A DNA stretch of 64,000 nucleotides, taken from assembly GCF_020023385.1 (NCBI RefSeq), contig NZ_JAIQCL010000008.1:62001-126000 (forward strand), written 5' to 3'. Within the stretch, counting starts at the first letter, position 1, and each line of letters opens with the position of its first letter. Positions 33,309-42,365 of this stretch are shown in pieces. Under the pieces are notes generated by a model. The model was given only the letters and a program-made list of their open reading frames with translations. It did no database searches and had not been told where the DNA came from. The translations under genes and the position numbers were made by a program. This DNA comes from Planococcus circulans (GTDB lineage: Bacteria; Bacillota; Bacilli; Bacillales_A; Planococcaceae).

Positions 33309-34762
33309 GCACTGCCCCTTTCCTTTGCAAAATCGCCTTGGATTTGCTCTGCCAGCAGCTTTGCACCTTGCATGACAATTGGAATGCCTCCTCCAGGATG
33401 AACAGAAGCACCAACCGCATACAAGCGATCTGTTTTGTATGGTTTGACTTGGGGACGGAAAACACCTGACTGGAATAAGGTTGGACCGATTCCGAAACTG
33501 CCTCCTTTAAACAAGCCGAAAGCTTCTGCTTGTGCAGGCGTCCGGACTTCCATCCATTCGACCGCTTTCCGGAAATCCGGAAAAGCCAATTCTTCCATTC
33601 GATCAATGATTCTGTCGATCCATGCTGTATCGCTCGCCCAATCGATGTCTGTTCCTGAAGGCACGGGCACCAGTACATACATAACACCTTTGCCTTCAGG
33701 AGCCAGTGAATCATCTATCTTCGACGGATGAAAAGTGTAGATTGCCGGATTTTCAGTCTTCTTTTTCTTCCTAAATACATCATCCATATGGTCTTCATAG
33801 CTATCGCCAATGAAAAATTGATGGACATTTCCTTCTTCATATACCTTGTTTAACCCGAAATACAGTAGCACACACCCTGAAGAAGCTGTATAGCTCTTTT
33901 TCTTCTGTTCCGGCAATACTTTTTCAATGCCGGGGAAATCGCCATTGTAGACAATCGCATCGAATGCTTCAAAGCCTTCTTTTGTTTCAATCCCTTTAGC
34001 ATTGCCGTTTTCTGTGACAATCCGTTGTACTGCAGTGTTTGTTTTGATGGTCAAGTTATCGCGTAATCGCAATGCTTTTTCCAAGGTTGGAATCAGGCTG
34101 CCATAACCGCCTTTTAAATAATATACCCCATGTTCGTGTTCACTAAAAGGAACAAGCGAATACATCGCCGGGGCACTGAAAGGATCTCCACCGATATACA
34201 GGGACTGCAGAGAATAAGCTAATTGCAGCCGTTCATCCCGAAAATAATTCGATGTGAGTTTTTTAACAGATTGCTGGGGCTTCAGCTTAAGCAGTTTTTT
34301 TATATTTGCAGCTGTAAAAAAATCGGCTTTATTGACAAATGAATGCTCTAAGAATGAGGACTTGCCGATTTCAAAACGCTTGCGCCCTTCTGAAATATAC
34401 CGTAGAAACCCTTCTTTTTCAGCTGGAAAGACGTTTTCAATCTCTTCCAGTTGACGATTGATATCGGGATATTTTGTGTAGACTGTCCCATCTGAAAAAC
34501 GGATGGAATAAAGTGGATCGCATAATAATAATTCGATTTCTTCAGCCGGAATCCCTGCCTGCTGAAGCAAATCCTGAAACATTTCAGGCAATAGGACAAT
34601 CGTAGGGCCCTGGTCCACTTTAAAGCCGTCTCGCTCCACGAACGTTAACCGGCCGCCAAGCTTTTCTTCTTTTTCAAAAATAGTGACGTCAAAGCCCATA
34701 TTGGTTAAATACAAAGCACCCATCATACCGCCGACACCACCGCCGACCATTGCGATTTTCAT
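33305..34762 (-). CDS. crtN: 4,4'-diapophytoene desaturase family protein (CrtN)
   Basis: A 485-residue FAD enzyme. N-terminal dinucleotide site MVGGGVGGMMGA, then QGPTIVLLPEMF. The C-terminus FGIGPTLFQSGVFRPQ and VGASVHPGGGIPIVM resembles S. aureus CrtN most closely of the three paralogues in this cluster. It introduces double bonds into diapophytoene to give diaponeurosporene or diapolycopene. It is coupled to both neighbours by 4-nt overlaps. Which of the two CrtN-type genes here does which desaturation or oxidation step cannot be read from sequence. Confidence 0.85.
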   Translation of the reverse strand: MKIAMVGGGVGGMMGALYLTNMGFDVTIFEKEEKLGGRLTFVERDGFKVDQGPTIVLLPEMFQDLLQQAGIPAEEIELLLCDPLYSIRFSDGTVYTKYPDINRQLEEIENVFPAEKEGFLRYISEGRKRFEIGKSSFLEHSFVNKADFFTAANIKKLLKLKPQQSVKKLTSNYFRDERLQLAYSLQSLYIGGDPFSAPAMYSLVPFSEHEHGVYYLKGGYGSLIPTLEKALRLRDNLTIKTNTAVQRIVTENGNAKGIETKEGFEAFDAIVYNGDFPGIEKVLPEQKKKSYTASSGCVLLYFGLNKVYEEGNVHQFFIGDSYEDHMDDVFRKKKKTENPAIYTFHPSKIDDSLAPEGKGVMYVLVPVPSGTDIDWASDTAWIDRIIDRMEELAFPDFRKAVEWMEVRTPAQAEAFGLFKGGSFGIGPTLFQSGVFRPQVKPYKTDRLYAVGASVHPGGGIPIVMQGAKLLAEQIQGDFAKERGSA

Positions 34763-36285
34763 ACAAATCCCTCCAATGCCGGAAGAGGCAAGATCGGGAT
34801 GCCTTTTTTGCCATGCTGCTCAAGGATGCCGTTCGCCGTAATGCGGGCAGATTCCAAAATAGTCGGCAATCCGCTTCCAGGATGTGTGCCTCCGCCGACC
34901 AACCAGCAATTCCCCAACTCTTCAAATTTATTGTGCGGACGGAATACCATCATCTGTGTTAATTGATGGCCAAGATTGAATGTCGCTCCCTGGTATACCG
35001 AATAATCTTCCTGCCAGCCCATCGGTGTCAGCATTTTCTCAACTTCGATATGATCACGCAGATTCTTGAATTGCGTCTTTTCTTCAATAATATCTAGCAC
35101 CAATTCACGGAAAGCATCCTGCTCTTTTTCCCAGCCGATGTCACTGAAGTTATTGGGTACAGGGGCTAAAATATATAGCGCTGATTTCCCTTCAGGCGCT
35201 AATGTCGGATCGGTCACACTGGCATTCTGTACATAAATGGAAGGATCTGCAGAAAGGATGCGCGATTTTGTCATCTCTTCAACATTTTTCTTATAATCCT
35301 TCGCAAATACGATGGTGTGATGAGAAAGGTCGTACTTTTTATCAAGACCTAAGTACAGCATGAATGTGGAACAAGAATATTTTTTCTTCGCCAGTTTCTC
35401 CGGCGAGTATTTTTTCAGGATTCCCGGTTCGACCAGATTATTCATGGCATGGGCAAAATCACCGTTGATGATCACCTCGTCCGCTGCCTCACGTCGGCCA
35501 TTTTCAAGGTCTACCCCTTTCACTTTGCGGTTTTCAATCCATAATTTTTTAACACCTGTACGGGTATGGATTTTGCCGCCCAGTTCTTCCACTACTTTTG
35601 CCATCGCTTGCGAAAGTTGGTTGACTCCGCCGATCGGGTGGTAGATACCGTAAGCGTGTTCCATATAGGAAAGAATCGAAAAAGCACCGGGGCATTCCCA
35701 TGGCGACATGCCCAAATATTTAGATTGGAAAGCAAAAGCCATTTTCAAGCGCTCATCCTTAAAATAGCGGGACAAAACATCATATAATGTTTTATTCACT
35801 TCGAGTTCCGGCAAAGCTTTCAAGACCTTTGGATGAACCATCCCAAAATAACTGTCCATTTTCGTTTGCAGAATCGGCGATAAAGCTTCCAGTTTCTTTC
35901 CGGTCTCTTTCATAAAGCGTTCGTATCCGTCGCCGTCGCCTTTGAAGTTTTCATTGATCTGCTTTTTCATTTCCTGGTTATTGCGCGTCATCACCAGGTT
36001 CTGATCTTCAAAAATCAATTCATACATAGGATCCAGTTCAACCGCATTCATATAATCTTTTAAATTGCGGCCGGTCGCTTCAAACAGTTCTTCCACTAAA
36101 TGCAGCATGCTTAAAAAGGTTGGGCCTGTATCAAACGTGAAGTCCCCAAGACGCAACTCTGCGTTTCTTCCCCCTATCCATGCCTGCTTCTCATAGACAT
36201 CCACCTGGTATCCTTTACTGGCCAATAACATAGCTGCAGCTAAACCACCAGGCCCGGCTCCGATCACAATCATTTTCTCCGACAT
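34759..36285 (-). CDS. second CrtN-type diapocarotenoid desaturase/oxidase
   Basis: A 508-residue member of the same FAD family, first gene of the minus operon. Landmarks: VIGAGPGGLAAAM, FDTGPTFLSM, and the C-terminal FRPHNKFEELGNCW and VGGGTHPGSGLPTILESARI. The start is the ATG at 36285 with GGAGG 8 nt upstream; an ATG five codons earlier contains that site. It may share the desaturation of diapophytoene with the next gene, or oxidise the opposite end of the molecule. Two TATAAT boxes lie about 50-65 nt upstream. Confidence 0.82.
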   Translation of the reverse strand: MSEKMIVIGAGPGGLAAAMLLASKGYQVDVYEKQAWIGGRNAELRLGDFTFDTGPTFLSMLHLVEELFEATGRNLKDYMNAVELDPMYELIFEDQNLVMTRNNQEMKKQINENFKGDGDGYERFMKETGKKLEALSPILQTKMDSYFGMVHPKVLKALPELEVNKTLYDVLSRYFKDERLKMAFAFQSKYLGMSPWECPGAFSILSYMEHAYGIYHPIGGVNQLSQAMAKVVEELGGKIHTRTGVKKLWIENRKVKGVDLENGRREAADEVIINGDFAHAMNNLVEPGILKKYSPEKLAKKKYSCSTFMLYLGLDKKYDLSHHTIVFAKDYKKNVEEMTKSRILSADPSIYVQNASVTDPTLAPEGKSALYILAPVPNNFSDIGWEKEQDAFRELVLDIIEEKTQFKNLRDHIEVEKMLTPMGWQEDYSVYQGATFNLGHQLTQMMVFRPHNKFEELGNCWLVGGGTHPGSGLPTILESARITANGILEQHGKKGIPILPLPALEGFV

Positions 36286-36485
36286 AACAGATGCCTCCAT
36301 TTCAAATTACCCTAAATAACTCTACATTTATTATACAAACATTATACCGCCTAGCTTTTAAAAAGACTATTTATTTGAATTTACCCTCTTTCCCTATTTT
36401 TACTTTATTCATCAAGCATTTATTTTGATCTGGAGGTGACCAGTGATATGCGGAAGAATAATCTACTGATTTTATAGCATTCCAT

Positions 36486-36520
36486 AAAAAAATCCGGCTC
36501 ATGTTTATGAGCCGGATTTT
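36486..36520 (-). terminator. terminator of yocH
   Basis: AATCCGGCTCAT pairs with ATGAGCCGGATT, followed on the minus strand by seven T residues. Confidence 0.92.
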
Positions 36521-36522
36521 GC

Positions 36523-37089
36523 TTATTTCAATATTTTTATTTTTACGTTTTTGCGTCCCCACTTAAGTGCATTGCTTTGAGTGGGAATAAAGACATCAAT
36601 TTTGTTGCCTTTAATGGCACCGCCTGTATCGCCTGCGACTGCATAGCCATAACCTTCAACATGGACTTTTGTCCCCAATGGAATTACTTTTGGATCTACC
36701 GCGATGACTTTAAGCCCCGGATTTTTCTTTAGGTTAAGCCCTGTTCTGGTAATGCCGGAACACCCTTTGCAATACGCCGTGTAGGCAGTTGCACTTACTG
36801 TAAATTCTTTAGCTACCGATCCGCTTGTTGAACGGGAAGGCGTCGTTTTTTTGGAAACTGGTTTTGCTGAAGATTTCTTCAATTGAAGTTTTTGTTTCGG
36901 ATAAATGGTGTCGGATTTTAATCCGTTCCAAATTTTCAAATTGCTGACTGAAACTTTTTGCGTTTTTGAAATCTTATATAATGTGTCCCCGCTTTTTACT
37001 GTGTATGTATTTGATGCGGCTGAACTTTCAATCGAAGTGCCTAGGAATAAAATCAGTGCAAAACTTAAGACTGCCAATAGTTTTTTCAA
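36523..37089 (-). CDS. yocH: LysM and 3D-domain secreted cell-wall protein (YocH-like)
   Basis: A 188-residue secreted protein: signal peptide cleaved near SSAAS (about residue 25), one LysM domain binding peptidoglycan (TYTVKSGDTLYKISKTQ), a Ser/Thr/Lys linker, and a C-terminal 3D domain with the three conserved Asp residues (VDPKVIPLGT, AGDTGGAIKGNKIDVF). B. subtilis YocH is a muropeptide-binding autolysin of the WalRK regulon. The start is a TTG at 37089 with AAAGGGGAT upstream. A perfect WalR box lies about 51 bp upstream of the start. Confidence 0.9.
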   Translation of the reverse strand: MKKLLAVLSFALILFLGTSIESSAASNTYTVKSGDTLYKISKTQKVSVSNLKIWNGLKSDTIYPKQKLQLKKSSAKPVSKKTTPSRSTSGSVAKEFTVSATAYTAYCKGCSGITRTGLNLKKNPGLKVIAVDPKVIPLGTKVHVEGYGYAVAGDTGGAIKGNKIDVFIPTQSNALKWGRKNVKIKILK

Positions 37090-37139
37090 TCTGCTATCCC
37101 CTTTGCTTTTTGTAAGTACAACTAAAATAGCACGGGAAT

Positions 37140-37156
37140 ATTACAGACACGTAACA
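37140..37156 (-). promoter_or_regulatory. WalR (YycF) binding site upstream of yocH
   Basis: On the minus strand TGTTAC-GTGTC-TGTAAT matches the WalR consensus TGTWAH-N5-TGTWAH at all twelve defined positions. YocH is a known WalR target in B. subtilis. Confidence 0.8.
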
Positions 37157-37300
37157 ATAAAGGGCATGTTTCATTACAATACGGCTTCATTGTGTGACAT
37201 AAGTATTGAACAGACTCTTATTTGAACCTAAATAATGGCACTTAAAAAGACTTTTATACTATTCCAAATGATACAGCCCTCTTTTATTTCTGGGAAATAT

Positions 37301-37330
37301 AAAAGCACGAGCTCTATTCAGCTCGTGCTC
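37301..37330 (-). terminator. terminator of dbpA
   Basis: AGCACGAGCT pairs with AGCTCGTGCT around a 6 to 8-nt loop, followed on the minus strand by TTTTATATTTCC. Confidence 0.85.
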
Positions 37331-37335
37331 CCTGT

Positions 37336-38781
37336 TTATTTATTGGCTTTATGCACTTTTAATGTTTTTCCTTTTATCGTCTTATCTTTCATGGCTTTCA
37401 GCACCATTGGTCCTTTGCCATTTAAAATATCGATATAAGTTACCGTATCCTGGATCTTGATGATCCCGATGTCTTCAGCAGTTACACCTGGAATACTTGT
37501 GAGTGTTCCGACGAAATCAAAGGCACGCAGCTTCTTTTTCTTGCCGCCATTAAAGTACAGTTTAAGGATATCTTTATTGACTTGTTCATTTTTATTTTTC
37601 TTCAGCTTCGGACGGCTTTCCAGTTTTTCTGTAAATGCCTGCATCGCTTCATCCACTTCACTAGGTGAAGGAGCTGTTCTGCGCGGAATCTCAAATCCGA
37701 TATAATCTTCGATTTCAGCCAGGAATTTATCTTCGTTTGGTGTAACGAATGAAATCGCTCTTCCTGTTTTTCCAGCGCGGCCTGTACGGCCTGCACGATG
37801 GACATAGCTTTCTTTTTCCATTGGCAGGTCATAATTAATGACATGCGTAATACTGTCGATGTCAATTCCACGGGCAGCGACGTCGGTCGCCACCAAATAA
37901 CGGAATTCACCGCGTTTAAAATCGTTCATGACTGCAGTACGGTCTTCCTGCAGCATGCCGCCATGCAATTTATCACAGGTGTAATAATGCTTTTCCAATT
38001 GCTCCATGACAAAATCGACATTGTCTTTGGTCCGACAAAAAATAATGCAGCTATCCGGATTTTCGACGATGGTTACGTCACGCAATAAGGAGAACTTTTT
38101 CTGTTCCGCTACAACAAACAGCGAATGATCAATGTTGGCTGTCAGGTTCTCCGCAGAAGCAATTTCTATATGCTGGGGATCGATCATGTATTTTTTCTGA
38201 AGCTTTTCTACGTTTTCAGGCAAAGTTGCTGAAAACAACATCGTAGTGCGCTGCTTCGGCAATTTGTTGATGATTGCTTCCACTTGCTCTACAAATCCCA
38301 TATTCAACATTTCATCCGCTTCATCCAGAACCAGGTACTCGATCCGTTCCAAATTCAGTGTTCCGCGTTCGATATGATCAAGCACTCGGCCTGGCGTACC
38401 CACCACAACGTGGCATTTTTGCTTGAGTTCAGCCTGCTGGTAGGCAAATGGCTGTTTGCCATAAACTGCCGCTGCTTTAATGCGTTTGAAGCGCCCGATA
38501 TTCGTCAAATCCTCTTTTACCTGGTCTGCTAATTCACGGGTCGGCGTCAAAATCAAAGCTTGGGGTTTATTTTCTTCCCAATCAACCAGTTCACAGATCG
38601 GAATACCGAATGCTGCAGTCTTCCCGCTGCCTGTTTGGGACTTTACTGTTATGTCAGTCTTTGAAAATGCGACAGGAAGAACTTTTCTCTGTACTTCTGT
38701 CGGCTCTGTATAGCCAAGCCCCTCAAGGGCCTTTACGATTGGTTCACTTATGCCGTATTCTTTAAATTGTTTAGTATTCAT
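37336..38781 (-). CDS. dbpA: DEAD-box RNA helicase DbpA
   Basis: A 481-residue DEAD-box helicase. Motifs in order: QTGSGKT (I), PTRELADQ (Ia), VLDEADEM (II), FSATLP (III), ARGIDIDSI and [10 protein letters not shown] (V/VI). The C-terminal 75 or so residues are the DbpA RNA-binding RRM-like domain ([21 protein letters not shown]), which binds hairpin 92 of 23S rRNA. The role is ribosome large-subunit assembly. The ATG at 38781 has GGAGAG upstream. It is monocistronic. Confidence 0.95.
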   Translation of the reverse strand: MNTKQFKEYGISEPIVKALEGLGYTEPTEVQRKVLPVAFSKTDITVKSQTGSGKTAAFGIPICELVDWEENKPQALILTPTRELADQVKEDLTNIGRFKRIKAAAVYGKQPFAYQQAELKQKCHVVVGTPGRVLDHIERGTLNLERIEYLVLDEADEMLNMGFVEQVEAIINKLPKQRTTMLFSATLPENVEKLQKKYMIDPQHIEIASAENLTANIDHSLFVVAEQKKFSLLRDVTIVENPDSCIIFCRTKDNVDFVMEQLEKHYYTCDKLHGGMLQEDRTAVMNDFKRGEFRYLVATDVAARGIDIDSITHVINYDLPMEKESYVHRAGRTGRAGKTGRAISFVTPNEDKFLAEIEDYIGFEIPRRTAPSPSEVDEAMQAFTEKLESRPKLKKNKNEQVNKDILKLYFNGGKKKKLRAFDFVGTLTSIPGVTAEDIGIIKIQDTVTYIDILNGKGPMVLKAMKDKTIKGKTLKVHKANK

Positions 38782-38927
38782 ATTCGCTCTCCATCTCCGT
38801 TCAAAAATTTCAGGTTCTCCTATTATCGCACGGATTAGAAAATTCTGCCGTTAAACGATTATTAAGATTTATCCCCTTTCAACGGCTACTGCAGATTGAA
38901 GATGCCCTTTCGTAAGCCACACCTATT

Positions 38928-40799
38928 TTATTGATCCATCAAGCTCACCGAAACTTTAACATCCAATGACTGGCTGCCCCCACGGTAAACGCCCTGAACC
39001 GGGCTGACATCATTATAATCCCGTCCAACTCCGACACGGATATGGTTTTCCAATGCTTCTACGTTATTTGTCGGATCCAAGCCGACCCATCCAATGCCCG
39101 GCACCATCACTTCCACCCAAGCATGGCTTGCTGCGTCTCCGACCAGCGCAGAGTTTTCACCCACATACAGGTAGCCGCTGACGTAACGGGCAGGTATATG
39201 CTTGCTGCGCAGGATGCCAAGCATAACATGCGTAATATCCTGACAAACACCTTTTCTAAGCTCAAAGGATTCTTCCGCCTTCGTAGTGACAGTCGTCGAT
39301 TCCCCATCATAGGTGAAATGCTGGTGAATGTATTCCATCACATCAATTGCGTATTGGACTGGATTCTTCATTATTCCCAGTTCCCGGTCAATTTGGCTCA
39401 TTTGTTCAATCGTTAAATACGTATAAGCCGTATTACTTAAAAATGCCAGATAATGTTCACCGAATAATTGCGAATGAAAAATGGCACTCATTTCTGGTGA
39501 ATAATCAATCCGGTGGATAAATGGACTTTTTTGAATGCTGACAATTGAAGTCGTCTTCACTTCCAGATGCTGATGATGTTCTGCGATAAAAAAGGTTTCC
39601 ACGTGGTTCCCCCAAATATCGATATGCTCTTTAGTTAAGGAAGCCGGTGTAATTTCTGCCCGATACGATAAGAGGCGCTGGCATTCATCGGTTCTCGGTT
39701 TTAAGCGAATCGAGTTCATGCTTTGATCCACAATGGTTTCGTACTCAAAAATGTTCGTATGTTCAACTTTATATTTCATAGATGTTATTCCTTTCGTGCC
39801 CATGCTCTGTGATTGGCTGGACTTCATCGGTTTTGTCTCGGAGTCGCTTAAATAATAGGTTTTCGAAAAAATCTGTCCCACTTCATTGCAGCCGTTCTGA
39901 AATTCATTCAGAAAATCCATAATTTCGTCTGAATCAAGCTCATCAATATTGATCTCTTCAAACTCTTCCTGCAGTTGGTCCAACTTTGCATAAAGCTCCC
40001 AGGAATAATGAGAAATTTTTCCGCCTTCCAGCTCATCGATAGCTCTGCGGACGTGAGTCAGGCAGTAGCGGATCGACCGCGGGAAATCCGTATTGGCAAT
40101 CAGGAAAGTCAGGACTTTCTTTGGGTTCATCTGAGGAGGATTCATTTTCAAATAGGCATTATAGCCGTTGGTCATCCGTAAAGCAGCCAGCCAATAATAA
40201 TAATCTTCGGATTGCGCTTCGAGCACCCGCTCTCTTGTCCGCTCACAAACCACGTTTAAAATACGCGCTGTTTTCTCCGCACGCTCCAACCATTTGGCGA
40301 TTTTAATGATTTGATAAGCTACCCCCCGCGACATGGAAGATTCTACAATGCCCTGAGTGGTCAGAGAGGTCAGTTTGACCTGCTCAAGAAATTCACGCAT
40401 TTCTTTGACTGTGCAGTGTTGCTGATCCATTTCCTTTAAAGCCAAGTAACAACCGTTCCAGGCTTCCCAGTAATCATCGGGAATATGGTCTCTGCTGATT
40501 CTCGCATTTTCGCGAACGACTTTTACACAGCTCGCAACGGAATTGAAATTGGTTTCTTCCATTGCGAGATAATGGACCAGCTGATCTTCCTGGTAACTGG
40601 GCATCGATTTGATCTGCTCCATTGTTTCCGTCGAAGCACAAATTTCATAAATCAGCTTCCAATCACTGTCCCGAATCAGCTCTTCATCAGCGGCTTCAAT
40701 CATCTGCAATAATTGCACATCCAGTATACGGGCGTTATTCTCCGCCCTTTCAACATTTCTCGACATCCAATACAAAGAATTCGCTACACGGCTAAGCAT
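38928..40799 (-). CDS. fused alpha-E (DUF403) and transglutaminase-like protein
   Basis: A 623-residue two-part protein. Residues 1 to about 320 are the alpha-helical alpha-E/DUF403 domain (LSRVANSLYWMSRNVERAENNAR). After a Ser/Gln/Lys-rich linker, a transglutaminase-like module begins at MKYKVEHTNIFEYE, with Cys in RKGVCQDITH, His in ASHAWVEV and Asp in GLDPTNN. The two are normally separate adjacent genes. The ATG at 40799 shares one base with the upstream ATP-grasp stop (TGATG). Inside, AAAGGAATAACATCT precedes the Met of the second module like a retained RBS. The complex is thought to make or process peptides; the reaction is unknown. Confidence 0.85.
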   Translation of the reverse strand: MLSRVANSLYWMSRNVERAENNARILDVQLLQMIEAADEELIRDSDWKLIYEICASTETMEQIKSMPSYQEDQLVHYLAMEETNFNSVASCVKVVRENARISRDHIPDDYWEAWNGCYLALKEMDQQHCTVKEMREFLEQVKLTSLTTQGIVESSMSRGVAYQIIKIAKWLERAEKTARILNVVCERTRERVLEAQSEDYYYWLAALRMTNGYNAYLKMNPPQMNPKKVLTFLIANTDFPRSIRYCLTHVRRAIDELEGGKISHYSWELYAKLDQLQEEFEEINIDELDSDEIMDFLNEFQNGCNEVGQIFSKTYYLSDSETKPMKSSQSQSMGTKGITSMKYKVEHTNIFEYETIVDQSMNSIRLKPRTDECQRLLSYRAEITPASLTKEHIDIWGNHVETFFIAEHHQHLEVKTTSIVSIQKSPFIHRIDYSPEMSAIFHSQLFGEHYLAFLSNTAYTYLTIEQMSQIDRELGIMKNPVQYAIDVMEYIHQHFTYDGESTTVTTKAEESFELRKGVCQDITHVMLGILRSKHIPARYVSGYLYVGENSALVGDAASHAWVEVMVPGIGWVGLDPTNNVEALENHIRVGVGRDYNDVSPVQGVYRGGSQSLDVKVSVSLMDQ

Positions 40800-42256
40800 C
40801 AGGCGTCCCCCTCTTCTTCTCTTTTCTTGAACACCCATGTATCCTTCCCTCCGCCACCCTGCGAAGAATTTACAACGAGTGAGCCCTCTTTTAAGGCAAC
40901 CCGCGAAAGTCCGCCTGGCATTACATGCGTATCAACTCCCCGGACCACAAAAACCCTTAAATCGACATGGCAGGGATAAAACTCTTCTCCCTGGTATGCA
41001 GGAGCCCTCGATAATTTGATGGTCGGCTGTGCAATGTACTGGTGAGGGGCTTCAATGATTTTTTCGCGGAATTTTTCAATGAGCTCTTCCGACGCATGTG
41101 GTCCAACCAGCATATCGTAACCACCCGAAGCACCGACATTTTTGACTACTAATTCATTCAAATGATCCAATACCCATTCCCGCTCTTCCGGCTTATCCAA
41201 TAGATAAGTTTTGACATTATCGATTATGGGTTCTTCATCCAGGTAGTAGCGGATCATATCCGGGACATAGGCATAGATGGCTTTGTCGTCTGCCACGCCA
41301 TTACCGATGCCATTAAGAATAGCTACATTGCCTTTCCTATAGGCCAGCAACAATCCGGGAACACCCAATGCTGAGTCGGCCAGAAACGCTTCAGGATCCA
41401 AATAATCATCATCAATCCGACGGTAGATGATATCCACACGCTTCAAGCCTCTGATCGACTTCATATAGACGATATTCTTTTTGACGATCAGATCCCTGCC
41501 TTCCACCAAGTCAATCCCCATCTGCTGCGCTAAAAATACATGGTCGTAGTAGGCAGAGTTGTACATCCCCGGTGTCAATAAAACAGCAAAAGGCTTTTCT
41601 TTTCTCGATTCCGGTGCATGATCCAATATGGCTTGATGCAGATGGGAAAGCTGGTGCTCGAGGGTATGAACCGATTGACTGGCGAAAAACTCGGGGTAAA
41701 CCTGGCGCATGACATATCGATTTTGATATACGTAGGACAAGCCGGATGGATTGCGCAAATTATCTTCCAGCACATGATATTTGCCATTCTCATCCCGGAT
41801 CAGGTCAATTCCAGCTAAAAAGATGTGATTTTTCAGTGGGATATCAATCCCTTTCACCTGTTCTTCGTAATAGTATGGGTTCTCTTCGACTAACCGCCTT
41901 GGAACAATGCCATCCTGCAGAATACGTTTTTCATTGTATACATCTTCCAAAAATCGATTGAGCGCTTCCGCTCGCTGGATCATTCCTTTTTCAACAATTT
42001 CCCATTCTTCCGATGGAATGATGATTGGAACAAAATCAAAAGGCATCGTTCTTTCTGTGCCGACATTATTGTTATATACAGTGAACGTGATACCTTGCCT
42101 TAGAAAAGATAATTGAGCTGTCTCATGCTTTTCTCTCAGCTCTTCTTCCGAAAACCGCTGAAGTACATCGAAGAATTTTCGGTAATGTGATTTCGGTTTT
42201 CCTTGCGGTGTAAACATTTCGTCAAAAAATGCCCCTGTTGAATATGTTTTAAACAA
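40799..42256 (-). CDS. circularly permuted ATP-grasp type 2 protein
   Basis: A 485-residue DUF404/DUF407 ATP-grasp protein. Landmarks are GIDLIRDENGKYHVLEDNLRNPSG, VVKNVGASGGYDMLVGP and AQPTIKLSRAP. It is predicted to act as an ATP-dependent peptide ligase together with alpha-E and transglutaminase partners. The preferred start is the TTG at 42256, 8 nt after GAGGGGG. The frame is open further upstream, but that part runs through a hairpin. The alpha-E/transglutaminase gene follows directly. Confidence 0.85.
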   Translation of the reverse strand: MFKTYSTGAFFDEMFTPQGKPKSHYRKFFDVLQRFSEEELREKHETAQLSFLRQGITFTVYNNNVGTERTMPFDFVPIIIPSEEWEIVEKGMIQRAEALNRFLEDVYNEKRILQDGIVPRRLVEENPYYYEEQVKGIDIPLKNHIFLAGIDLIRDENGKYHVLEDNLRNPSGLSYVYQNRYVMRQVYPEFFASQSVHTLEHQLSHLHQAILDHAPESRKEKPFAVLLTPGMYNSAYYDHVFLAQQMGIDLVEGRDLIVKKNIVYMKSIRGLKRVDIIYRRIDDDYLDPEAFLADSALGVPGLLLAYRKGNVAILNGIGNGVADDKAIYAYVPDMIRYYLDEEPIIDNVKTYLLDKPEEREWVLDHLNELVVKNVGASGGYDMLVGPHASEELIEKFREKIIEAPHQYIAQPTIKLSRAPAYQGEEFYPCHVDLRVFVVRGVDTHVMPGGLSRVALKEGSLVVNSSQGGGGKDTWVFKKREEEGDA

Positions 42257-42304
42257 ACGAACAACCCCCTCAATGCATAGAATATTCAGACAAAAAAGAA
42301 TTAA

Positions 42305-42342
42305 GAAAAAAGCTATGCCGTTTCTAGAAACGAACATAGCTT
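42305..42342 (-). terminator. hairpin between the YtxH gene and the ATP-grasp gene
   Basis: AAGCTATG-TCGTTTC pairs with GAAACG-CATAGCTT around TA, followed on the minus strand by TTTTTTC. A TATAAT box at 42356-42361 (minus) lies just upstream of it, so the hairpin is either the terminator of the YtxH gene or a leader attenuator of the ATP-grasp operon. Confidence 0.75.
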
Positions 42343-42365
42343 ATCCTAGTTCTATTATACCAAAC

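Noticed and set aside
36302..36360. SigB-type promoter upstream of the minus-strand crt operon
   Set aside because: GTTTGT and GGGTAA are present but about 22 bp apart, too far for a SigB promoter; only SigA-like TATAAT boxes fit.
36371..36562. 63-codon frame downstream of the second crtN gene
   Set aside because: No RBS, composition unlike protein, and it overlaps the yocH terminator and end.
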